NCBI RefSeq assembly: GCF_016900875.1
Contig: NZ_JAFEUM010000006.1
Location: 124,001 to 188,000 of the forward strand
From: Vibrio ulleungensis
GTDB taxonomy: Bacteria; Pseudomonadota; Gammaproteobacteria; Enterobacterales; Vibrionaceae
Direction: 5' to 3'
DNA length: 64,000 bases
Made by a program: the position numbers and the translations under genes. The notes beneath the pieces were generated by a model. It made no database searches. It was given only the letters and a program-made list of their open reading frames with translations, and was not told the origin of the DNA. Shown here one piece after another: positions 1-8,496 of this stretch; position 1 is the stretch's first letter; each line of letters starts with the position of its first letter.

Positions 1-1942
1 ATTGCCCAGCGCTGAGCTTAAACAACGTGTTATTAAGTAGGCTCCAGGTTGGCATGTAGTACATGCTTAAATGACCCGTAAAGCCCTTATTAAGCACGTA
101 AGCCTTACAGGTGTGCGGGTAGTCGTCACATTGCTCTGGGTTGTAGTTATCGTAGTAAAAGTAATCTTCCGTATAGACACCAAACCAAGAATCTGGGTCG
201 CGCTGGCTGACCACATTTAAATCTAAACCGACAGCCCAGTTAGAATCCAGCGGACGATAAATGGCCTCACCACCTACACCAGCAAACATCATTTCTAAAT
301 ACCCCGCATAGGCTTGCGTGTAAATTTGCTCGCTAGGCTGCTCAAACCACGTTAGCTGCAAGTGGTCTAGCCTTACCGGGTTGTCGTGCACGTAAGATCG
401 AAACAGCGTGCGGACTCGTGGGGTGCTGTGATTGTTTATGTGTGGGTTGTTATCGATGTAATTGTACTTGTCGTAGTTATCGATAAGGTTAAAGTAGATC
501 GCGCCGCCAAGCTCGACCTTGTCTGTTAGCCTTACCTTTCCTTTGGCATTAATACCAAAGTGATACAGGTAAAATGACTCAGGGCCGCCTAAACTCTGGG
601 CTAGAACGGGCTCTAATCCGGCCTCCCAAGATTTTTTATTATCGTTGACCACGGCGCTCGCACTGTACGCGTCGCGGGTGCTGGCATTATTCACCGCAAA
701 ACTCTCTTCAACGGTGGCGTCTAGATCTTCGCGTTGCAAGGCATATTGATAACTAGCTCGATCAATAGAGGTTTGGGTGAGTTTTTGATCGTTAAGAGTT
801 TCAATGATCTCAAAATGAGTCACGCTTGCTGGAGCGTAGTAATTTAAAATAACTGCTAAGCGCCTAATGGCTTCTTCGCGGTCGCGATATTTAGTTTGCT
901 CTGCCGTGACATACAGTGTGTGTTCTTCAATCGCGATGCTGCTTTGTGTAAACCCAGCGTTATCGGCCATCTCAACGCCAACGGCATCCCAATCGGTTGT
1001 TGGGACAGGGACATCTTCATGCGCGGGTCGCGTATAGGATTTTACCGGTTCATCTCGCCAGATGTTAGGTTGACGATTAAAGTTGGTATTTAAGCTTGCA
1101 CCAAAGGTCCAGGTGTTGCCTCGTTGGTAGCTAAGCTTAAGGTCGCCTAGGTTATCCAAGCGATAGACTGCACCAATGTTGACGGGTGAATCTTGCTTAT
1201 ACTCAATACCTTTAGGAGTAAAATATTCGCCCGAGTAGTCATTGCCTTCGTACTCAAGCTTTAGAATGAGTGGCTGGTATGGAGTATGGTATTCAACACC
1301 GCCAAATAGTGCACTTGGTCCTTTAAACCAACGGTTGCTGTCGATAGCGCCACCCGAGCCTTTATAGTCTGAAGGTCGGGTGCAGAATTCATCGCTTACC
1401 TTACAAAACGGATTGGTGACTGTGCCGCTTTGACCCAAATACCCCCAACCTAGACCCAATGTAAAGTCTAGCGGGCCGACCCGTTTACTGGCTGCGATAA
1501 ACTCGCCATCGAACAGTCCGGTCCCGCCCATGTCTCGTATGCCAATAGAGGTTTCTGGTAGCCAATAGCTCTCTTCCCAAAGCCTAAATTTAACGTCGAT
1601 GCCTTTATCGGTATATAAGTTGTCACCACTGTAACCTGGGTCGCTACTAAACAGCGCATTAGGCACACGGGTGTAGCGAATAGTCGCTTCAAACCAGCTA
1701 AATAATTGCACGTTAGCTGTGTAATGGTGATAGTCATCATTCCAGCTACCGCCAATGGCAAAAGCGCCTTCTTCAGCCATACGACCTGTTGGCACTTGCA
1801 TTAATCCCACCCCGCCAAAGTCGGTGTAGGTAGGTTGGTATATTAAAGTGTCTGCGGCAGTGCTGTCGCTGCTAACAAAGACGCTACTAATAGACGCGGT
1901 AAGTAGTGCGCTAAAAATCAGTCGCTGAGTGGAGAATTGCAT
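1..1942 (-). CDS. yjbH: YjbH-family outer-membrane polysaccharide protein (3' end outside window)
   Basis: The leftward frame opens with ATG at 1942 and stays open to the window edge (647 codons). The protein begins MQFSTQRLIFSALLTASISS, a signal peptide, then has the family-like stretch YQPTYTDFGGVGLMQVPTGR near residues 36-55. The family is about 700 residues, so only a short C-terminal part should be missing. YjbH/GfcD proteins are predicted outer-membrane beta-barrels encoded with YjbE, YjbF and YjbG in exopolysaccharide or group 4 capsule loci; their exact role is unsettled. The gene lies downstream of yjbG and yjbF on the same strand and is probably the last gene of that operon. The assignment rests on the N-terminus plus the yjbEFG context. 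Confidence 0.85.
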   Translation of the reverse strand, partial: MQFSTQRLIFSALLTASISSVFVSSDSTAADTLIYQPTYTDFGGVGLMQVPTGRMAEEGAFAIGGSWNDDYHHYTANVQLFSWFEATIRYTRVPNALFSSDPGYSGDNLYTDKGIDVKFRLWEESYWLPETSIGIRDMGGTGLFDGEFIAASKRVGPLDFTLGLGWGYLGQSGTVTNPFCKVSDEFCTRPSDYKGSGGAIDSNRWFKGPSALFGGVEYHTPYQPLILKLEYEGNDYSGEYFTPKGIEYKQDSPVNIGAVYRLDNLGDLKLSYQRGNTWTFGASLNTNFNRQPNIWRDEPVKSYTRPAHEDVPVPTTDWDAVGVEMADNAGFTQSSIAIEEHTLYVTAEQTKYRDREEAIRRLAVILNYYAPASVTHFEIIETLNDQKLTQTSIDRASYQYALQREDLDATVEESFAVNNASTRDAYSASAVVNDNKKSWEAGLEPVLAQSLGGPESFYLYHFGINAKGKVRLTDKVELGGAIYFNLIDNYDKYNYIDNNPHINNHSTPRVRTLFRSYVHDNPVRLDHLQLTWFEQPSEQIYTQAYAGYLEMMFAGVGGEAIYRPLDSNWAVGLDLNVVSQRDPDSWFGVYTEDYFYYDNYNPEQCDDYPHTCKAYVLNKGFTGHLSMYYMPTWSLLNNTLFKLSAGQ

Positions 1943-2033
1943 AGAATCTCTGCCTTGAGATAAATGTAGTTTGTAAAAAAACATCGGTTAGCCGGTAAGT
2001 CCAACGAAGGTTCAACTAAGAGAAATATCGGAC

Positions 2034-2795
2034 TTAATAAAAATGCCGGCTCGCAATGAGCTTTGCGATATTTTGCTCTAAGTCAATGGTGGCTTGCTTG
2101 TCACTGTTATAGCCCACAAACAGAACGCTACCGGGCACAATAGAGGCCGCTTCATTATTCCAATAAGCATACCCACTGCGAGTGATGTGCCCATCTGGGT
2201 AAACAATCCACACATAGCTGCGATGGCCCTTGTCGTGCCTGACACTTTGTTTGATGTAGTCGGACGCCGTCCAATGTGGCTGCCATGTGAGTAATTGCGG
2301 CGTGTTCACTAACCCCAGTATTTCTATGGTAGAGGGTGGCTCGATAAGTTCTAAATCAAAATCGCCTGCTAACATAGGATCGAGAGATGCATCAATTCGG
2401 AACACGTCTTGATCGAGAGAAAGTAATTCTCGATAGCCGACAGTCCAATCGTGCACTTCATTAATTAGCAGTTGATAGGACTCGTCCTCTTCTAATCGAT
2501 TGTGCAGTTCAGTTAGAACTTGCTGTTTTAGTTGCTCAGCTTGCGACTGCTTAGCGCTACTAAATAGCCGGCTATACATAGGGTAGCTGTGGATAGAGGG
2601 GGCTGTAGTGTAAGGAGCCACTGCCGCGACTACGGCAGATAAACGACTTGGCTTATCAAACTGTAGCTGCTGCCCTTCACTAGCAAGGGTTATACTCAGC
2701 GTTGGTGCAGGGGCCTCTGAAGCACTAAGCAATAAAGGCATTAATGCACCTAAAAAAGCCATACTCACATGAGCTAGCTTTTTAATTATATTCAC
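2034..2795 (-). CDS. yjbG: YjbG/GfcC-family capsule biosynthesis protein
   Basis: This 253-residue secreted protein has a signal peptide (MNIIKKLAHVSMAFLGALMP, cleavage probably after about residue 25) and then a soluble domain of the GfcC type. Near the C-terminus is the stretch WIVYPDGHITRSGYAYWNNE (about 195-214), typical of the family's beta-grasp region, and the sequence ends in a helix. GfcC-like proteins are periplasmic, related in fold to the SLBB domains of Wza, and needed for capsule or exopolysaccharide assembly. The gene sits between yjbF (23 bases upstream) and yjbH (about 90 bases downstream), all leftward, which supports one operon. The exact mechanism is unknown for the family. 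Confidence 0.85.
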   Translation of the reverse strand: MNIIKKLAHVSMAFLGALMPLLLSASEAPAPTLSITLASEGQQLQFDKPSRLSAVVAAVAPYTTAPSIHSYPMYSRLFSSAKQSQAEQLKQQVLTELHNRLEEDESYQLLINEVHDWTVGYRELLSLDQDVFRIDASLDPMLAGDFDLELIEPPSTIEILGLVNTPQLLTWQPHWTASDYIKQSVRHDKGHRSYVWIVYPDGHITRSGYAYWNNEAASIVPGSVLFVGYNSDKQATIDLEQNIAKLIASRHFY

Positions 2796-2818
2796 AATAT
2801 CACTCCATGAACTGGCTA

Positions 2819-3481
2819 TTAAGGGTTATAAGGTTTGAGTATTTCAAGCTCAATTTTAAGTGAATCCGGTTTTAGCCACTGTACAGTTTTTAGCACCAGG
2901 CCTTGGCCATTGACGTAATAATGGTTGTTGACGGTTTCATTCAATGCCGAAAACGTCACGGTTTCTACCCAGTGAGTTAATGGCTCTTGCCACAATAGCG
3001 ATGAGACATCTTGGATACCCTTTTGTTTCAAAGTGCCACTAGCAGGTTGGAATAGCTGATAATTGGGCATCCAACTGTACGAGCCACTCCATGCCGCAGA
3101 ACTAGCTGAAAACTCAATGGGAGAAGGCTCGGTAACCCAACTTTCCAAATTTACGTAGGGGAGGTTAACGGTTTTTACCACCCGACCGTTTTCGGTCACA
3201 ATCATGGCGCTATCGGCCGATAACCACTTTAACTGCTGCGCGCCACTAATTGGGTTTTGATCGACAAACGCCAATACCATAAATGCCCGAGCCTGATCAT
3301 TGACTTTAACGTACATACTTGCGTAGGGCAGTGCGTCGACTTCGTCTTTTGTTTGTGCAATGTCACCGCTACCAAATATAGCGGCATTGAGCGTGTCTAC
3401 CGAATTAAGCGAGCGCTGGGTGCAGCCTGTCGTGGCTAGAGTCGCCAGAGAAATGAACAGTAATCCAAGAAATTGCTTCAT
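2819..3481 (-). CDS. yjbF: YjbF/GfcB-family outer-membrane lipoprotein
   Basis: The start is placed at the ATG at 3481 because the protein then begins MKQFLGLLFISLATLATTGC, a lipoprotein signal with the lipidated Cys at residue 20. The longer open frame back to 3559 would bury this signal and would overlap the terminator hairpin at 3535-3568. The 221-residue product has the length of YjbF/GfcB lipoproteins, which accompany YjbG and YjbH in polysaccharide export loci. The middle region is rich in Trp and Ser (for example SAAWSGSYSWMPNYQLFQPA). It is the first gene after the yjbE terminator, so expression probably depends on readthrough. Confidence 0.85.
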   Translation of the reverse strand: MKQFLGLLFISLATLATTGCTQRSLNSVDTLNAAIFGSGDIAQTKDEVDALPYASMYVKVNDQARAFMVLAFVDQNPISGAQQLKWLSADSAMIVTENGRVVKTVNLPYVNLESWVTEPSPIEFSASSAAWSGSYSWMPNYQLFQPASGTLKQKGIQDVSSLLWQEPLTHWVETVTFSALNETVNNHYYVNGQGLVLKTVQWLKPDSLKIELEILKPYNP

Positions 3482-3534
3482 CCGTGAACAAACCATCGTT
3501 GTGTAAGTGGCAAGATAATAACGTACTCGACAAA

Positions 3535-3568
3535 AAAAAAGCACCCGACTTTGTAACAAAGTGGGTGC
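3535..3568 (-). terminator. Intrinsic terminator between yjbE and yjbF
   Basis: Read leftward, the DNA gives GCACCCACTTTG, a 3-base loop, then CAAAGT-C-GGGTGC followed by nine T residues. The stem is about 12 bp with one bulge. It lies 3' of yjbE and 5' of yjbF, so most transcripts from the yjbE promoter should stop here and only readthrough would reach yjbFGH. That would give much more of the small YjbE protein than of the other three. Confidence 0.85.
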
Positions 3569-3595
3569 CTTCTAAAACTTATTAATTCTGAATAC

Positions 3596-3853
3596 TTAGT
3601 TAGTACCAGTAGTACCTGAAGTACCGTCGCTACCGCCAGCGATTGCTACAGTTGTTACTACAACAGCAGCGGCTACAGCCATTGTTGTTGCTGCAACACC
3701 ACCAGCTGCTGCGCCAGTTGCTGCTGTAGCACCTGCCGCGCCAGCGCCAGCACTACCAGTAGCGGTAGAAGCTCCCGCTGCAACTTCAGTCGCCGCAGAA
3801 ACAGAACCAACACTACCTAAAACCAGAGCCATTGCTAAAGCAATTTTTTTCAT
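3596..3853 (-). CDS. yjbE: YjbE-like small Ala/Gly/Thr-rich secreted protein
   Basis: This 85-residue protein starts MKKIALAMALVLGSVGSVSA, a clear signal peptide ending about residue 20. The rest is almost only Ala, Gly, Thr, Ser and Val, with a hydrophobic stretch AVAAAVVVTTVAIAGG (about 60-74) and a Gly/Ser/Thr tail. This composition and the position before yjbF match YjbE/GfcA, a small protein of unknown function in exopolysaccharide and group 4 capsule operons. A strong terminator follows it, suggesting separate high expression. Low sequence complexity makes the family call depend partly on context. Confidence 0.8.
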   Translation of the reverse strand: MKKIALAMALVLGSVGSVSAATEVAAGASTATGSAGAGAAGATAATGAAAGGVAATTMAVAAAVVVTTVAIAGGSDGTSGTTGTN

Positions 3854-3934
3854 AATTATTTTACCTACACTTTTGTTTGAGAAGAGCCGATAAAATACAA
3901 CTAAAGTGCTTATCGACTGACGCCATCTGACTAA

Positions 3935-3962
3935 AGTATCTACTAAATGTATATTAAGTCAA
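3935..3962 (-). promoter_or_regulatory. Candidate sigma70 promoter for yjbE
   Basis: On the leftward strand TTGACT (3962-3957, five of six consensus bases) is followed after 16 bases by GATACT (3940-3935, four of six). Transcription would start about 75 bases upstream of the yjbE ATG. The -10 match is weak, so this is only a candidate. Confidence 0.45.
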
Positions 3963-4027
3963 CTGCAATGTAAGGCATAACATCAAAAATTCATATCCAA
4001 CACTTCCTCTCGCCCCTCGCCTGTTTG

Positions 4028-4468
4028 TCAAAGCTTCCCAGCCCACGCCTCAGCCGCTCGGTCAATCAACTCAAAAGCAAAATCAAACGCCTCACGACTC
4101 TGCTTATAAGGATCAGGGATCTCTTTTTGCCCCAACCACTGCCCAAACAACATGGTTTTACCGCGCGCTGCGGGTGCAATGCTGCACACTGCGTCAATAT
4201 GCCCTTTTTCCATAACCAAAATAAGATCAAACTCAGCGCACATTTGCGCAGTCAGTTGTTTAGATTGGTGCCCTTGCAAATCTAAGCCATTTTCGGATGA
4301 GACTTGAATGGCCATATCGTCGGCAGGTTTACCGACCAAACCACTTTTGGCAGAAGCAATACCCGCCGAATCGATGGTTTTGTTGGGCAGTAGCGCTTGT
4401 AGTTTGCGCTCCCCGGTTGGTGAACGGCAAATATTGCCCACACAAACCACTAAAATTTTAGAAAACAT
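4028..4468 (-). CDS. wzb: Low-molecular-weight protein tyrosine phosphatase (Wzb type)
   Basis: Starting at the ATG at 4468 gives 146 residues, the usual size of Wzb/Etp enzymes; the frame is open back to 4519 but that extension has no family character. The P-loop signature CVGNICRS spans residues 9-16 (nucleophile Cys9, Arg15) and the general-acid Asp lies in DPY at about residue 119. Wzb removes phosphate from the C-terminal tyrosine cluster of the Wzc autokinase, and the cycle controls polymer assembly. Here the gene is divergent from wza and wzc instead of lying between them, so its expression need not follow the wza promoter. It ends about 175 bases before yjbE begins. Confidence 0.93.
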   Translation of the reverse strand: MFSKILVVCVGNICRSPTGERKLQALLPNKTIDSAGIASAKSGLVGKPADDMAIQVSSENGLDLQGHQSKQLTAQMCAEFDLILVMEKGHIDAVCSIAPAARGKTMLFGQWLGQKEIPDPYKQSREAFDFAFELIDRAAEAWAGKL

Positions 4469-4649
4469 AGCAAACCTATCTTGAAATCCAGAGATCGTTG
4501 TAGGGTCAAAAGATATCATCTTGGATGAAATTACAAAAGTGACCTGTAATTGCGAGTCACCTTGTCAATGCGCCAATGGAAACTAAGACAATCACAAAAC
4601 TAAGAGAAACAACTATTTAGTTACTAAGTAAATTCATGAAATAGGTGTG
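4469..4649. other. Divergent intergenic region, wzb side
   Basis: This stretch separates the start of wzb from the CRP box upstream of wza. It holds an inverted repeat GTGAC (4539-4543) and GTCAC (4556-4560) spaced 12 bases, and a leftward TTGACA (4568-4563) without a convincing -10 at the usual distance. No gene is seen. The wzb promoter is probably here but I cannot place it. Confidence 0.4.
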
Positions 4650-4665
4650 TGTGATTATTGTCACA
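4650..4665 (+). promoter_or_regulatory. CRP (cAMP receptor protein) binding site
   Basis: The sequence TGTGATTATTGTCACA is a perfect TGTGA-N6-TCACA palindrome and is followed by TTTA as in strong sites. Its centre is at 4657.5. The predicted start of transcription from the promoter at 4685-4713 is about 4720, so the box is centred near -62, which is the class I activation position. It is therefore likely that cAMP-CRP activates the wza operon. Confidence 0.8.
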
Positions 4666-4684
4666 TTTAAATAACGGTGGAGAG

Positions 4685-4713
4685 TTGAGATTGCTGCGAA
4701 TTTAGTCGATAAT
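4685..4713 (+). promoter_or_regulatory. Sigma70 promoter of the wza operon
   Basis: TTGAGA (4685-4690) and GATAAT (4708-4713) each match consensus at five of six positions and are separated by exactly 17 bases. The promoter lies just downstream of a perfect CRP box and about 130 bases upstream of the ops element. The predicted start is about 4720, giving an untranslated leader of some 250 bases before wza. Confidence 0.75.
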
Positions 4714-4847
4714 CACGCAGCTTTTTTGCCACTGAATTCATATGCAATACGGTATATCGGTAAAGCAAATCAAGCATCATAAAAATAATAAAAAATAAGT
4801 TGGCTGGTTTTCAATCTTACGCAATGGGGTTATGCGTTACACCAATG

Positions 4848-4860
4848 GGCGGTAGCGTGC
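4848..4860 (+). promoter_or_regulatory. ops element (RfaH recruitment site, JUMPstart core)
   Basis: GGCGGTAGCGTGC is identical to the ops core known from enterobacterial LPS, capsule and haemolysin operons. In those systems RNA polymerase pauses here and RfaH joins the elongating complex, which then resists termination over long operons. Its place in the transcribed leader of wza, before an operon of more than 14 kb with an internal terminator after wzc, fits that role exactly. The rfaH gene is not in the window. Confidence 0.92.
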
Positions 4861-4972
4861 AAAAATAACTTACTAAGATTGTATCCATTCAACTCCCCTT
4901 TCATAATGAATACTATGGTTAACCCTGCGCTACTTTTGGCGTTTTCACGACTATTAAGAACACATCTATACT

Positions 4973-6133
4973 ATGGAAAATGGTAAAACTTGGTTACTCA
5001 CCGCCTCTTTGTCTGTGTTACTTGCAGGCTGTACTGTTCCTGGCTCATATCTATCGACAGATGATAAAAATATGGTGGCCAACGAACCTACCGAGCAAGC
5101 TAAAGGTGAGCAAACAGACGATGAGCAAACCCCTCCAGAGGAAGTGGTAAACGTATACCCACTAACGGCGTCAACCATTTCTGAATACAGTGGCACAAAT
5201 GCTTACAGTTCTAAAGGCAATCCAGACCTAGATTTGTTGGTGCAGCAATATGAGTACCTTATTGGCCCTGGTGATATTCTTAACGTCACTATATGGGACC
5301 ACCCCGAGCTGACTATTCCAGCAGGATCGTACCGCAGTGCCTCGGAAGCCGGTAACTGGGTGCATGCCGATGGCACAATATTTTACCCCTACATAGGCAC
5401 AGTAGAAGTTGCAGGTAAAACCGTGCGTCAAGTCCGAGCAGAGATTGCAACAAAACTGGCTCGCTTTATTGAGCGTCCTCAAGTGGATGTAAATGTAGCG
5501 GCGTTTCGCTCTCAAAAAACCTATGTAACTGGTGAAGTCAATAAACCTGGCCAGCAGGCGATCAGTAATATACCGCTTACGTTGCTCGATGCCGTTAATC
5601 GAGCAGGGGGGCTCGCCAGCGATGCCGATTGGCGCAACGTCACGCTTACACGTGATGGTGTTGAAGAGTCATTGTCTTTGTATGGCTTAATGCAACGTGG
5701 CGATCTCACTCAAAACCGCCTATTAGAGCATGGTGACATAGTTCATGTACCCCGTAACGACGCGCAAAAAGTGTTTGTTATGGGCGAAGTAAATGACCCT
5801 CAAATGCTAAAAATGGACCGCGCAGGGATGAGCTTAACCGAAGCACTCAGCAATGTAGGTGGCATCAATCAGCTTACCGCCGATGCTACAGGCGTGTTTG
5901 TCATTCGCACCTCTAGTGAAGACCAACCGCATTTGGCCGACATTTACCAACTCGATATTAAAGACGCATCGGCTTTGGTTATAGGGACAGAGTTTGACTT
6001 AAGGCCTTACGACATTGTGTATGTAACCGCAGCACCAATTACTCGTTGGAACCGCGTGGTTGCCCAGCTAATACCGACTATTTCAGGCTTTAATGACCTT
6101 ACCGAAGGTGTGAGCCGCGTACGTAACTGGTAG
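4973..6133 (+). CDS. wza: Outer-membrane polysaccharide export lipoprotein Wza
   Basis: This 386-residue protein begins with a lipoprotein signal ending LLAGC, lipidated at Cys20. The poly-export domain starts near residue 85 with [20 protein letters not shown], followed by SLBB beta-grasp domains ([11 protein letters not shown] and [11 protein letters not shown] regions) and a C-terminal amphipathic segment ending near Trp386, which in Wza forms the outer-membrane pore. The size equals that of E. coli Wza (about 380). It would form the octameric channel through which the polymer leaves the cell, working with Wzc. First gene behind the CRP/ops control region; wzc follows after 37 bases. It corresponds to OtnA/WbfF of V. 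cholerae O139. Confidence 0.95.
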   Translation: MENGKTWLLTASLSVLLAGCTVPGSYLSTDDKNMVANEPTEQAKGEQTDDEQTPPEEVVNVYPLTASTISEYSGTNAYSSKGNPDLDLLVQQYEYLIGPGDILNVTIWDHPELTIPAGSYRSASEAGNWVHADGTIFYPYIGTVEVAGKTVRQVRAEIATKLARFIERPQVDVNVAAFRSQKTYVTGEVNKPGQQAISNIPLTLLDAVNRAGGLASDADWRNVTLTRDGVEESLSLYGLMQRGDLTQNRLLEHGDIVHVPRNDAQKVFVMGEVNDPQMLKMDRAGMSLTEALSNVGGINQLTADATGVFVIRTSSEDQPHLADIYQLDIKDASALVIGTEFDLRPYDIVYVTAAPITRWNRVVAQLIPTISGFNDLTEGVSRVRNW

Positions 6134-6170
6134 TTACGTTTTCAATAGATTTATAATTAAGTAAACAAAA

Positions 6171-8336
6171 ATGACACAACAAACAAACTCGCGCTCAGAG
6201 AGCAATGAAGATGTGATCGATTTAGGTCGCTTATTAGGCATCTTACTAGATGGCAAGTGGTTTATTATTTGCCTCACTTTTTTATTTGCAGTAGCGGGCG
6301 TGGCTTTTGCGCTTTTATCGACACCCATTTATAAAGCCGATGCATTGCTTCAAGTAGAAGAAAAATCCAGTGGCGGCATATCGGCTATGGTGGGTGACAT
6401 GGGGGAGCTGTTCTCTCAAGAGTCGTCAGCAATGACAGAAATAGAGATCATTCGCTCACGTATGATTTTGGGTGATACGGTCGATAAGTTTAATTTAACT
6501 ACGGTAACGGCTCCCAGCTATATCCCGGTTGTTGGTAAAGGCTTGGCTAGGCTGCAAGGAAAGCAAAACCATATTTTGGTTTCTCGTTACGAGCAGCCAT
6601 CCTATGCGAGCGTGTTTTCGCATAAAATTGTAGTGACTGATCCTGTCAGCAAAACATTTCAGTTGGTTCGTGATGACGAAAAAGTAATCCTGTCGGGTAG
6701 TGTTGGTGAAGTTGCCCATGGGAACGACTACACCATTTTTGTTGCCGATATTGAAGCGCAACAAGCCAACACAGAGTTTAGTATTGCTAAGCAAAGCCGC
6801 TTAGACGCAATCGAATGGCTAAAAAGTGGACTGTCGATTAGCGAAGTTGGTAAGCAAACGGGCATTATACATTTGTCATTCGAAGGTGAAAATCCAGAGC
6901 AGAATGTTGCGCTACTTAATGACATAGCGCAAAATTATTTCTTACAAAACGTAGCGAGAAACTCTGCAGAGGCCGAGCAAAGCCTTAAGTTTTTACAAGC
7001 TAATCTGCCAGAGATAAAAGATGAGCTAACCGTATCTGAAGACAAGCTCAATCAATTTCGTCTAGAGAATGAATCTATAGATTTGGGCCTAGAGGCACAA
7101 TCCACACTTAACGTAATGGTAGCTTTAGAAGCACAGCTCAATGAACTAACCTTTAAAGAAAGTGAGATCAGCCAACGTTTTACCAAAGACCACCCAGCTT
7201 ACATTTCTCTTTTAGATAAACGTAAAACCTTGCTGAGCGAAAAAGAACGCCTCAATCAACAAATACAAAAACTCCCAAAAACTCAACGTGCGGTATTGCG
7301 ATTAACGCGCGATGTGGAAGTAAACCAACAAATCTATGTACAGTTACTTAACAAAGTCCAAGAGTTAGCAATTATTAAGGCCGGTACCGTCGGAAACGTT
7401 CGCATACTGGATGCGGCCGAATCTTTTACTTACGCGGTAAAACCTAAAAAGCCATTAATTGCGGTATTGGCAACCTTACTTGGCGGCATGTTGAGTGTTG
7501 CTGTTGTATTAGTAAAAGCGGCTTTTCATCGTGGCGTTGAAAACCCAGACGATATAGAGCAAATTGGCCTACCGGTTTATACCAGTGTGAATAAATCTGA
7601 CTTAGAGCTAGAGCTGTTCAAACGCAATAAGCGCAAAGGTAAACAGACTATAGGCTTGTCTCTACTTGCCGAGTCAAACCCGGCTGACTTGTCTATAGAA
7701 GCGCTGCGTGGCTTACGAACAAGCTTGCACTTTGCCATGCTTGAGGCAAAAAACAACATTGTAATGATCTCGGGTCCAGCACCAGGTATTGGTAAATCGT
7801 TTATATCGACTAATTTTGCTGCCGTTTCCGCTAAATCAGAACAAAAGGTGCTACTTATTGACGCTGATATGAGAAAGGGCTATTTACAACGCTCGTTTGG
7901 TTTAGATTGGGACAACGGGCTTTCTGATTTCCTAATCGGTAAATTAGATAAGCAAGGTTTAGTTAAACCTTCCGGCTTAGATAATTTAGATGTAATCACT
8001 CGCGGCCAAGTTCCGCCAAACCCATCAGAGCTATTAATGCACCCTAGACTACAGGAGTTACTAGAGTGGGCAAGTGAAGAATACGACTTGGTACTCATCG
8101 ATACTCCGCCAGTTTTAGCCGTAACGGATCCTAGCATTGTAGGCGCCCACGTAGGCACGACTTTAATGGTGGTGCGCTTTGCTCAAAATACAGTGAAAGA
8201 GATTGAAGTGGCTAGAAATCGATTTGAGCAAGTAGGTATTGACGTGAAAGGCGTAATATTGAATGCAGTTGAGAAGAAGGCTTCTAGTTCATACGGGTAT
8301 GGGTATTACAATTACTCGTATTCTAGTGAAAAGTGA
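6171..8336 (+). CDS. wzc: Polysaccharide co-polymerase and tyrosine autokinase Wzc
   Basis: This 721-residue inner-membrane protein has an N-terminal Wzz domain with a first membrane segment near residues 30-50, a long periplasmic coiled-coil part, a second membrane segment (about 425-450) and a cytoplasmic BY-kinase domain. Walker A is GPAPGIGKS (about 533-541), Walker A' LLIDADMR (about 561-568) and Walker B LVLIDTPP (about 639-646). The C-terminus SSYGYGYYNYSY holds the six-tyrosine cluster that is autophosphorylated. Wzc sets chain length and couples Wzy polymerisation to Wza export; Wzb reverses its phosphorylation. All catalytic motifs are present. A terminator follows 12 bases after the stop. 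Confidence 0.96.
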   Translation: MTQQTNSRSESNEDVIDLGRLLGILLDGKWFIICLTFLFAVAGVAFALLSTPIYKADALLQVEEKSSGGISAMVGDMGELFSQESSAMTEIEIIRSRMILGDTVDKFNLTTVTAPSYIPVVGKGLARLQGKQNHILVSRYEQPSYASVFSHKIVVTDPVSKTFQLVRDDEKVILSGSVGEVAHGNDYTIFVADIEAQQANTEFSIAKQSRLDAIEWLKSGLSISEVGKQTGIIHLSFEGENPEQNVALLNDIAQNYFLQNVARNSAEAEQSLKFLQANLPEIKDELTVSEDKLNQFRLENESIDLGLEAQSTLNVMVALEAQLNELTFKESEISQRFTKDHPAYISLLDKRKTLLSEKERLNQQIQKLPKTQRAVLRLTRDVEVNQQIYVQLLNKVQELAIIKAGTVGNVRILDAAESFTYAVKPKKPLIAVLATLLGGMLSVAVVLVKAAFHRGVENPDDIEQIGLPVYTSVNKSDLELELFKRNKRKGKQTIGLSLLAESNPADLSIEALRGLRTSLHFAMLEAKNNIVMISGPAPGIGKSFISTNFAAVSAKSEQKVLLIDADMRKGYLQRSFGLDWDNGLSDFLIGKLDKQGLVKPSGLDNLDVITRGQVPPNPSELLMHPRLQELLEWASEEYDLVLIDTPPVLAVTDPSIVGAHVGTTLMVVRFAQNTVKEIEVARNRFEQVGIDVKGVILNAVEKKASSSYGYGYYNYSYSSEK

Positions 8337-8347
8337 GAGGCACTAGC

Positions 8348-8383
8348 GTGGCTCCAATAGATGAACCTATTGGGGCACTTTTT
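8348..8383 (+). terminator. Intrinsic terminator or attenuator after wzc
   Basis: GTGGCTCCAATAG and CTATTGGGGCAC pair around a six-base loop, with one mismatch/bulge near the base, and are followed by TTTTT. It lies directly after the wzc stop and before the serotype-specific genes. A comparable hairpin after wzc is known in E. coli group 1 capsule operons, where it lowers transcription of downstream genes. With the ops site upstream, RfaH-modified polymerase would be expected to read through. Confidence 0.75.
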
Positions 8384-8496
8384 GCAAAAGTAGCACAACC
8401 AAGCCTTTACAAGGGATTATCCGCAATGGACTGTCTCAAAATGAATGAAAACTGTCTCATCAGTCTATCCAATATTATGATCTTAGGAATTCTAAA

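Noticed and set aside
3482..3559. Upstream extension of yjbF
   Set aside because: It would displace the lipoprotein signal and run through the yjbE terminator hairpin.
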